Assembly: GCA_944548615.1 (NCBI GenBank)
Contig: OX155980.1
Span: forward strand, 42,682,601 to 42,746,600
Origin: Micropterix aruncella
Taxonomy: Eukaryota; Arthropoda; Insecta; Lepidoptera; Micropterigidae
Direction: 5' to 3'
Length of the DNA stretch: 64,000 nucleotides
Each line of letters opens with the position of its first letter. The first letter of the stretch is position 1. The translations under genes were made by a program, and so were the position numbers. This document shows positions 55,595 to 64,000 of the stretch, one piece after another. The notes under the pieces were generated by a model, which searched no databases, was not told where the DNA came from, and saw nothing but the letters and a program-made list of their open reading frames with translations.

Positions 55595-55810
55595 ACTAGA
55601 GTTGTCGACTACAGCGGGCGAGCCCGTCACCTCAGGAAGTCTTAACGATTGGTCGTTCTATCTCCCTGGAGTGCGTAAACAGTATAAGTTGCCGACTATC
55701 ACTTTCAATCAGGTCAACCTCCTCCACGAAGGGACCAAATGCTCAAAATCATTCCATAATTCCTTGGCTATATGCTTGGAAAGTTTTAGAGGGACACAAT
55801 CGATTCTTAA
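55595..55810 (-). repeat. Family R fragment, minus strand
   Basis: GTCGACTACAGCGGGCGAGC followed by CCGTCACCTCAGG and TTGGTCGTTCTATC correspond to the 3' end of family R on the minus strand (compare 35,213-35,280). Only the terminal ~75 bases are clear. Confidence 0.45.
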
Positions 55811-56875
55811 AGGACTATGACGAACTTTAATATGTGTAAAGCTCATCTTTATTTTACTTTTTTGTTATTGTTAGAATGTAATGATTAGTTTGATTTTTAC
55901 TTCAAGCATTAATTATTGTGGTTATTTAATATTATTTAACAATTGATTTAATCTCGATTTTAGTTGTAATATTGATTAAATAACATTTTTAAAGTCATGG
56001 AGAAAATGTTGGGATTCCTAGAGTCGTTGTATAATTTTTTGTTATATATTAATGTTTGTACCTTTTGTACCTATTTGCTGAATTTCGTTTAAGAATAGAT
56101 AGAATTGTAATATTTTGAATCGTGATTACCACACCTGGAAAGGGGTTTCCAATATACTTGTTATATTTAAAAACGTGTCCGCATCAATAAAATACAAATT
56201 TGAATATTACTCGGCGAGAAAACAATACCGCCGAAAAAGTGTGAAAAAGGTGAAATCGCAGTCAATAATGTTGCGCCGAGAGGAAATCATTTCTCGGGGA
56301 TATTTTCCTCCGCACCTCGAAGATCTCGTAAAGGAGCAACGTGAATAGAATGGGGGTTTACTTAATCGAACTGGCTCTCGGGAACATTCGCTCAAACGGG
56401 CGAATATGTAAATTCCCAAACAACAGCAGGCGATCCCCAAGTTATAGATTTATGATAATAGCGGTGAAAATCCTCGTTCGCCGCTCCAAATGTGTTTGTG
56501 GCCCGACTATATTTCACAGGCGGGGCGTTAAGCGTAAGCTTCGAATTTGCTCCGCCTCGATATGCGGTCTGCGCCGCGCGGCGCCCAGAAAAATTACGTC
56601 TCCACGGATATTCCACTGCATAAATCGCCACCCTCGCCTCGCTGACACAAACCAACCGCCGCGCACCGGGCGTCGGGCGCTCCGCATACCGCTCCTTACA
56701 CACTTTCTTTTATAATTGCATTAATACCATCCGCTGTTACCTTATTACCACACTAACACCTAATCAATCACTCCCTTTCCTTGCCATTTCTAGACCGACC
56801 CTAAATTTCAGTATAAAGTAACTTTTCAATAGCTTATAACTTTTGATCAGTTCCTGATGTTAGGTGTCTGGGTTT
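55811..56875. other. Unique-looking DNA with a GC-rich core
   Basis: 56200-56720 is CpG- and GC-rich, with overlapping frames of 77-124 codons on both strands but no recognised motif. No similarity to other parts of the window. It could be a conserved non-coding or promoter region of a neighbouring gene; this is a guess. Confidence 0.4.
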
Positions 56876-57520
56876 TACTTTCCCGGCCCACCAACCGACC
56901 ATGAGGGAAAGTATTGTGAATGCGCTAAAAAAATGAGGTTCACCTAGACAGAAATTTCCATTTTGAGACCCCGAGCCGATAGAGACTATTTCTAGATTGA
57001 ATTCTGTCTGTGTGTCTGTCTGTGTGTATCATAGAGGGTAACAGAAATAGAGAACGGAAGTGCGAAGGTGGGCTGTTTGTGAATGCGTTTACCGAATAGA
57101 AAGAGTTAGCTGCATATGAGGCCCCTCCATCCTTGTCTATTTGCTCATGCGCGTTTATCCATAGCATAGCAGACTTATCCCGTCGAAGCGTTGCCATGGA
57201 GATATATAAGCGTTGCCATAGTGATATATGTACGTGGCTCCGTGCATGCGCGACTAGAAAAGGATGAGGGGGTTCTATATATGCTGCTGTCTCTTTCTAT
57301 TCGGCTGACGCATTTTCAGGCTGGTTACGCGATCTAGTTACTTATATATCTATGGTGTGTATTCCTCAACGATAGCGCCCAAACGCTTAATCCGATTGAG
57401 CTGAACTTTGTTATGCAGGCATCATTTGGTCATGGCAAGAGTCGAAAAAATTGTGGTTGAAATTGGTCCACCAGGAGGGATGGCACTAGTCAAATATCAA
57501 TCTCGAATTAAGACTTAGAG
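56876..57520 (+). repeat. Repeat T, copy 2, split by a MITE
   Basis: 56876-57029 plus 57355-57520 align in order with copy 1 (GGCCCACCAACCGACCATGA, GAAAGTATTGTGAA, AAACGCTTAATCCGATTGAG, TGCAGGCATCATTTGGT). The interruption falls in the GTCTGTGTGT tract. Confidence 0.75.
57030..57354. mobile_element. MITE with 8-bp target duplication (hAT-like)
   Basis: Flanked by GTGTGTAT at 57022-57029 and 57355-57362. Ends are CATAGA...TCTATG with subterminal GTAAC/GTTAC, and an inner inverted pair CGAATAGAAAGAG/CTCTTTCTATTCG (about 57,094 and 57,291). 325 bp, no protein. The 8-bp duplication points to the hAT superfamily; the short diverged termini leave some doubt. Confidence 0.75.
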
Positions 57521-57559
57521 ACTTGTTTGGCCTTCTTGGCCAAAACCACATTGTAAAAT

Positions 57560-58090
57560 TTTGGTTCGAATATCTCAATTCAATTTACACTTAAATGGCA
57601 CGAGAACGGTCTTATCGGCGTTGACCGATAATTCGTTCTCTCTGCACCAATTATCAACCATGTTTGACTCTTTTTGCATAACGTGTGAGATCGTGTTTTG
57701 ACAGAAGACCCGGACAATGACTACTAGGTCATCAGCATAGCCCTTTGGATCTATCCTGGCCTCTGCCATCCTATGCAGGAGTTGATCTATTGCAAGAGTT
57801 CATAGTAGGGGCGAGAGTACGCCTCCCTGCGAACAGCCTCTTGTGGTGGTAACTTCAAGGTTTGTTCCGTGTAAAGCTACCTTGGCCGTGCGGTTTGAGA
57901 GCATCGCTTTCACCCATCTGGTTTTGGTGGAGTCAACTTCTTTTGACTCTAGCCCCTTAACTAGTGATTTAATTGGGGTTTTGTCGAAGGCGCCCTCAAT
58001 GTCTAAAAATGCCCAAATTGCGATTCGTTTGTCTTCCAACGCCTTTTCCACTCTGTCTACTAGGTAGAGCGTGTTGGTTACAGCTAATAG
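57560..58090 (-). pseudogene. I/R1/LOA-group LINE reverse transcriptase fragment
   Basis: Two minus-strand frames. 57800-58051 has AIWAFLDIEGAFDKTPIKSL (first catalytic D) and TTRGCSQGGVLSPLL. 57575-57769 has KGYADDLVVIV (catalytic ADD) and NWCRENELSVNADKTVLVPF. A frameshift lies near 57,790. GC-QGGVLSPLLW and the WC...LSVNxxKT block are typical of the I/R1/LOA group, so it may be the same lineage as the 3' fragment at 1311-1707. Truncated at both ends; the right side meets the unit-B remnant near 58,130. Confidence 0.85.
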
Positions 58091-58134
58091 GGTTGACCGT
58101 TAGGATTTTTTCCCTGATATATATATCCAGGATC

Positions 58135-58218
58135 AATACAATCTTTATTATAATAAACTCCTCTGCCAGAAATTAAGATTGAAGTTTCTTCTTTCATTTC
58201 ATTGAGCATATGGAGTTT
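58135..58218 (+). repeat. Truncated end of a unit B
   Basis: Matches the last ~85 bases of unit B (ACTCCTCTGCCAGAAATTAA to GAGCATATGGAG) with a small TAA duplication. It marks the left border of the A/B array. Confidence 0.85.
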
Positions 58219-59400
58219 TTAAGCTATTGCATAGCTTTTATCGCGGGCCTAGGCCAGCGCGGCGACCGAATGAAGAAATTTCTTAACGAAAATTAATGAT
58301 TTTAAACTGATAATTACGTCTAAACGAGTACTGCTTACGATTCGAAAAAAATATATGTTAAACAAGAACATTTTCCTAATATTCTTAGCTTTGAATATTT
58401 TCGATTTTGTTTATATTACATAGTGTAATTAATTTGTGAAATTAGGTCTAAAACACAAAAACGACTACTACGCAAATACTGTCTGGCGTATTATTATGAA
58501 ACCTGCACCATTTTAAAGATAATTTAATTATCTATCTTTTTATCTACGATTTTTTTCGAATAATTCGTTTTTTTTGCTTTATTGAATAAAAAATTCGTGC
58601 GCGGCGCTCTATCGAAAGACGTTTAAATTATTCCGAATCATTTGCTTCCGCAGCCGCAAATGATTCGGAATAATTTCAACGTTTTCCGATAGAGCGCAGT
58701 TATCTGATATCAGAAAACATAAAATAAATAAATAATTATAATTGCATAAGTTGTTAAAAAAATACTATGCAATAGCTTTACCGTGGCAGTCCCCGAGTGC
58801 CACACGTATTTTTTAAGCTATTGCATAGCTTTTATCGCAGGCCTAGGCCAGCGCGGCGACCGAATGAAGAAATTTCTTAACGAAAATTAATGATTTTAAA
58901 CTGATAATTACGTCTAAACGAGTACTGCTTACGATTCGAAAAAAATATATGTTAAACAAGAACATTTTCCTAATATTCTTAGCTTGGAATATTTTAGATT
59001 TTGTTTATATTACATAGTGTGATTAATTTGTGAAATTAGGTCTAACCGAACACAAAAACGACTACTACGCAAATACTATCTGGCGTATTATTATGAAACC
59101 TGCACCATTTTAGAGATAATTTTATTATCTATCTTTTTATCTACGATTTTTTTCGAATAATCCGTTTTTTTGCTTTATCGAATAAAAAATTCGTGCGCGG
59201 CGTTCTATCGGAAGACGTTTAAATTATTCCGAATCATTTGCTACCGCAGCTGCAAATGATTTGGAATAATGTCAATGTTTTCCGATAGAGCGCAGTTATC
59301 TGATATCAGAAAAAATAAAATAAATAAATAATTATAATTGCATAAGTTGTTATAAATGATATGCAATAGCTTTACCGCGGCAGTCCTCGAGTGCCACACT
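58219..59400 (+). repeat. Unit A dimer (copies A1 and A2)
   Basis: Two head-to-tail A units, period 594 bp (AAGCTATTGCATAGC at 58,221 and 58,815). Both carry the inverted ends and the central hairpin. A1 has an insertion-free stem; A2 has two mismatches in its stem (GATTTGG). Confidence 0.95.
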
Positions 59401-60032
59401 TTTTTTTTTATTTTTATTTCGATTTAATGGCTCGTTGATAAAAAACTCAGCCAATTGTATCATATTTTAAATGTTGGTAGCATTCGAAATTTGAATTATT
59501 TCGTAATGTCACTTTCATTTAGAAAACGGCTTTGCCGAAGTGATCAATAGTTAAATTTTTTTATTTTTTATTTTTTCGCTTAATTCGTCTCAATTGAAGG
59601 CATTTTGTATTGCATAAGGATAAGCCCTATTTATGAGATATATGGATGAATAGTGATCGTTAGTCGACTGCAAAAGGACCTTTAAACTTACATTGCACCG
59701 TCGAAAGTCGTGCACATCGGTAAGTATATCCCATTCAAACATAAGCATTTCCCAATACAAGCTGGGATTTCCTTCGCTACTTTTTAAGTAGCTTTTACTA
59801 ATTTCATTTTAAATAAAAACATCATCCTATAAACGGATTTCTTTACAAACTTTATTAAATATAACAATATTATACTGTTTTCTACAATATTTCTTTACAA
59901 TTTTTTTAATATTATACAATTTTATATAGGTTTACCCTATTTTGATAAAATTATACAATCTTTATTATAAACTCCTCTGCCAGAAATTAAGATTGAAGTT
60001 TCTTCTTTCATTTCATTGAGCATATGGAGTTT
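59401..60032 (+). repeat. Unit B, copy B1
   Basis: About 630 bp from TTTCGATTTAATGGCTCGTT to GAGCATATGGAG. It contains the palindromic GCTACTTTTTAAGTAGC and no gene. Variant type: CACATCGGTAAG, TATATAGGTTTACCC, GATAAAATTATAC. Confidence 0.95.
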
Positions 60033-61226
60033 TTAAGCTATTGCATAGCTTTTATCGCGGGCCTAGGCCAGCGCGGCGACCGAATGAAGAAATTTCTTAA
60101 CGAAAATTAATGATTTTAAACAGATAATTACGTCTAAACGAGTACTGCTTACGATTCGAAAAAAATATATGTTAAACAAGAACATTTTCCTAATATTCTT
60201 AGCTTTGAATATTTTAGATTTTGTTTATAAAACATAGTGTAATTAATTTGTGAAATTAGGTCTAACCAAATACAAAAACGACTACTACGCAAATACTATC
60301 TGGCGTATTACTATGAAACCTGCACCATTTTAAAGATAATTTAATTATCTATCTTTTTATCTACGATTTTTTTCGAATAATCCGTTTTTTTTGCTTTATC
60401 GAATAAAAAAATCGTGCGCGGCGCTCTATCGGAAGACGTTTAAATTATTCCGAATCATTTGCTACCGCAGCCGCAAATGATTCGGAATAATTTCAACGTT
60501 TTCCGATAGAGCGCAGTTATCTGATATCAGAAAAAGTAAAATAAATAAAATAAATAAATAATTATAATTGCACAAGTTGTTAAAAATGTTATGCAATAGC
60601 TTTACCGCGGCAGTCCCCGAGTGCCACACGTATTTTTAAGCTATTGCATAGCTTTTATCGCGGGCCTAGTAGGCCAGCGCGGCGACCGAATGAAGAAATT
60701 TCTTAACGAAAATTAATGATTTTAAACTGATAATTACGTCTAAACGAGTACTGCTTACGATTCGAAAAAAATATATGTTAAACAAGAACATTTTCCTAAT
60801 ATATTTAGATTTGAATATTTTAGATTTTGTTTATATTACATAGTGTAATTAATTTGTGAAATTAGGTCTAACCGAACACAAAAACGACTACTACGCAAAT
60901 ACTATCTGGCGTATTATTATGAAACCTGCACCATTTTAAAGATAATTTTATTATCTATCTTTTTATCTACGATTTTTTTCGAATAATCCGTTTTTTTGCT
61001 TTATCGAATAAAAAATTCGCGCGCGTCGCTCTATCGGAAGACTTTTAAATTATTCCGAATCATTTGCTTTCGCAGCCGCAAATGATTCGGAATAATTTCA
61101 ACGTTTTCCGATAGAGCGCAGTTATCTGATATCAGAAAAAATAAAATAAATAAATAATTTTAATTGCATAAGTGGTTAAAAATGCTATGCAATAGCTTTA
61201 CCGCGGCAGTCCCCGAGTGCCACATG
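60033..61226 (+). repeat. Unit A dimer (copies A3 and A4)
   Basis: Period 603 bp (AAGC starts at 60,035 and 60,638). A3 has the diagnostic AAACAGATAATTACG and TATAAAACATAG variants that recur in A5. Confidence 0.95.
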
Positions 61227-63120
61227 TATTTATTTTTTTTTATTTCGATTTAATGGCTCGTTGATAACAAACTCAGCCAATTGTATCATATTTTAAATGT
61301 TGGTAGCATTCGAAATTTGAATTATTTCGTAATGTCACTTTCATTTAGAAAACGGCTTTGCCGAAGTGATCAATAGTTTAATTTTTATTTTTTTTATTTT
61401 TTCGCTTAATTCGTCTCAATTGAAGGCATTTTGTGTTGCATAAGGATAAACCCTATTTATGAGATATATGGATGAATAGTGATCGTTAGTCGACTGCAAA
61501 AGGACCTTTAAACTTACATTGCACCGTCGAAAGTCGTGCACATCCGTAAGTATATCTCATTCAAACATAAGCATTTCCCAATACAAGCTGGGATTTCCTT
61601 CGCTACTTTTTAAGTAGCTTTTACTAATTTTATTTTAAATAAAAACATCATCCTATAAACGGATTTCTTTACAAACCTTATCAAATATAACAATATTATA
61701 CTGTTTTCTACAATATTTCTTTACAATTTTTTAATATTATACAATTTTATATACATAGGTTTACCCTATTTTGATAACATTATACAATCTTTATTATAAA
61801 CTCCTCTGCCAGAAATTAAGATTGAAGTTTCTTCATTCATTTCATTGCGCATATGGAGTTTTTTTTATTTTTATTTCGATTTAATGGCTCGTTGATAAAA
61901 AAACTCAGCCAATTGTATCATATTTTAAATGTTGGTAGCATTCGAAATTTGAATTATTTCGTAATGTCACTTTCATTTAGAAAACGGCTTTGCCGAAGTG
62001 ATCAATAGTTTAATTTTTTTATTTTTTATTTTTTCGCTTAATTCGTCTCAATTGAAGGCATTTTGTGTTGCATAAGGATAAACCATATTTATGAGATATA
62101 TGGATGAATAGTGATCGTTAGTCGACTGCAAAAGGACCTTTAAACTTACATTGCACCGTCGAAAGTCGTGCACATCCGTAAGTATATCTCATTCAAACAT
62201 AAGCATTTCCCAATACAAGCTGGGATTTCCTTCGCTACTTTTTAAGTAGCTTTTACTAATTTTATTTTAAATAAAAACATCATCCTATAAACGGATTTCT
62301 TTACAAACCTTATCAAATATAACAATATTATACTGTTTTCTACAATATTTCTTTACAATTTTTTAATATTATACAATTTTATATACATAGGTTTACCCTA
62401 TTTTGATAACATTATACAATCTTTATTATAAACTCCTCTGCCAGACATTAAGATTGAAGTTTCTTCTTTCATTTCATTGCGCATATGGAGTTTTTTTATT
62501 TTTATTTCGATTTAATGGCTCGTTGATAAAAAACTCAGCCAATTGTATCATATTTTAAATGTTGGTAGCATTCGAAATTTGAATTATTTCGTAATGTCAC
62601 TTTCATTTAGAAAACGGCTTTGCCGAAGTGATCAATAGTTAAATTTTTTTATTTTTTATTTTTTCGCTTAATTCGTCTCAATTGAAGGCATTTCGTATTG
62701 CATAAGGATAAGCCCTATTTATGAGATATATGGATGAATAGTGATCGTTAGTCGACTGCAAAAGGACCTTTAAACTTACATTGCACCGTCGAAAGTCGTG
62801 CACATCGGTAAGTATATCCCATTCAAACATAAGCATTTCCCAATACAAGCTGGGATTTCCTTCGCTACTTTTTAAGTAGCTTTTACTAATTTTATTTTAA
62901 ATAAAAACATCATCCTATAAACGGATTTCTTTACAAACCTTATCAAATATAACAATATTATACTGTTTTCTACAATATTTCTTTACAATTTTTTAATATT
63001 ATACAATTTTATATACATAGGTTTACCCTATTTTGATAACATTATACAATCTTTATTATAAACTCCTCTGCCAGAAATTAAGATTGAAGTTTCTTCTTTC
63101 ATTTCATTGCGCATATGGAG
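61227..63120 (+). repeat. Three tandem unit-B copies (B2, B3, B4)
   Basis: Junctions at 61,860/61,861 and 62,490/62,491. All three share TATACATAGGTTTACCC, GATAACATTATAC and GCGCATATGG. B2 and B3 share CACATCCGTAAG and TATCTCATTC, while B4 has CACATCGGTAAG and TATCCCATTC as in B1 and B5, suggesting recombination between variants. Confidence 0.95.
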
Positions 63121-63750
63121 TTTTTTTATTTTTATTTCGATTTAATGGCTCGTTGATAAAAAACTCAGCCAATTGTATCATATTTTAAATGTTGGTAGCA
63201 TTCGAAATTTGAATTATTTCGTAATGTCACTTTCATTTAGAAAACGGCTTTGCCGAAGTGATCAATAGTTAATTTTTTTTATTTTTTATTTTTTCGCTTA
63301 ATTCGTCTCAATTGAAGGCATTTTGTATTGCATAAGGATAAGCCCTATTTATGAGATATATGGATGAATAGTGATCGTTAGTCGACTGCAAAAGGACCTT
63401 TAAACTTACATTGCACCGTCGAAAGTCGTGCACATCGGTAAGTATATCCCATTCAAACATAAGCATTTCCCAATACAAGCTGGGATTTCCTTCGCTACTT
63501 TTTAAGTAGCTTTTACTAATTTTATTTTAAATAAAAACATCATCCTATAAACGGATTTCTTTACAAACCTTATTAAATATAACAATATTATACTGTTTTC
63601 TACAATATTTCTTTACAATTTTTTTAATATTATACAATTTTATATAGGTTTACCCTATTTTGATAAAATTATACAATCTTTATTATAAACTCCTCTGCCA
63701 GAAATTAAGATTGAAGTTTCTTCTTTCATTTCATTGAGCATATGGAGTTT
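63121..63750 (+). repeat. Unit B, copy B5 (B1 type)
   Basis: Carries the B1 variant set (TATATAGGTTTACCC, GATAAAATTATAC, GAGCATATGG) and, like B1, is followed by an A unit with the A3 variants. B1-A3 and B5-A5 are therefore the same segment repeated 3,718 bp apart. Confidence 0.95.
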
Positions 63751-64000
63751 TTAAGCTATTGCATAGCTTTTATCGCGGGCCTAGGCCAGCGCGGCGACCG
63801 AATGAAGAAATTTCTTAACGAAAATTAATGATTTTAAACAGATAATTACGTCTAAACGAGTACTGCTTACGATTCGAAAAAAATATATGTTAAACAAGAA
63901 CATTTTCCTAATATTCTTAGCTTTGAATATTTTAGATTTTGTTTATAAAACATAGTGTAATTAATTTGTGAAATTAGGTCTAACCAAATACAAAAACGAC
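63751..64000 (+). repeat. Unit A, copy A5, cut by the window edge
   Basis: First 250 bases of an A unit, effectively identical to A3 including AAACAGATAATTACG and CTAACCAAATACAAAAACG. The array continues beyond the window. Confidence 0.95.

Noticed and set aside
56341..56715. 124-codon Arg-rich frame
   Set aside because: No domain, overlapped by an equally long minus-strand frame; GC-rich composition alone explains both.
58219..64000. CRISPR-like array
   Set aside because: Units are ~600 bp, adjacent and without spacers; this is eukaryotic satellite-type DNA.

Overview
The window looks like a gene-poor, repeat-dominated stretch of an arthropod (most likely insect) nuclear genome. The evidence is high AT content, absence of any recognisable host protein gene, and fragments of almost every eukaryotic transposon class: several non-LTR retrotransposon (LINE) families, a Ty3/gypsy LTR element, Penelope-like elements, mariner, PIF/Harbinger, a short BEL/Pao-like fragment, tRNA-derived SINEs and MITE-like inverted repeats. 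The order of insect cannot be fixed by reading alone. No spliced host gene is supported, although exons of a split gene could be missed.

Layout. 1-240 is an inverted piece of a ~630-bp repeat (unit B) that returns as an array at the far end. 580-840 is a decayed minisatellite. 1001-2157 is a GC-rich retroposon (family R) with a 5'-truncated I/R1-type LINE inserted in it; both insertions keep target-site duplications (TSDs). 2598-3890 is a 5'-truncated LINE. 4-14 kb is mostly unannotatable AT-rich DNA with a dispersed repeat (8.04-9.02 kb, relative at 25.15-25.74 kb) and an inverted-repeat pair (10.8/11.6 kb). A 185-bp (TA)n tract at 14.41-14.60 kb abuts the 3' LTR of a 5'-truncated Ty3/gypsy element that reads leftward to about 17.99 kb. 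20.3-22.2 kb holds a SINE and a Harbinger transposase remnant; 22.4-24.2 kb is a LINE with an internal deletion.

The centre (26.86-32.5 kb) is the best preserved mobile gene set: a leftward CR1/L2-like LINE with a 5' UTR of imperfect tandem repeats, ORF1 (coiled coil plus esterase-like, one frameshift in an A9 run), an open 1016-codon ORF2 (endonuclease plus reverse transcriptase) and a (TTTGA)n tail. It sits inside an older LINE of the opposite strand whose two halves remain on either side. 32.9-34.6 kb carries two related palindromic elements. 35.8-40.0 kb is a nest: a mariner remnant hit by a Penelope-like element, a BEL-like scrap, and a second Penelope-like element whose coding tail is split by another LINE. 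40.65-41.04 kb is a long fold-back element.

41.57-43.56 kb holds an R retroposon and a head-to-tail dimer of a ~600-bp repeat (unit A). 48.3-53.4 kb is a decayed LINE plus SINE bracketed by ~146-bp inverted repeats. 55.2-57.5 kb has two copies of a further repeat, one split by a 325-bp MITE with an 8-bp TSD. From 58.13 kb to the end of the window is an array of alternating A and B units with a higher-order period near 3,718 bp. The window documents layered transposition rather than a metabolic or regulatory gene cluster. The A/B array with its strong hairpins and the near-intact LINE are the parts most worth pursuing.
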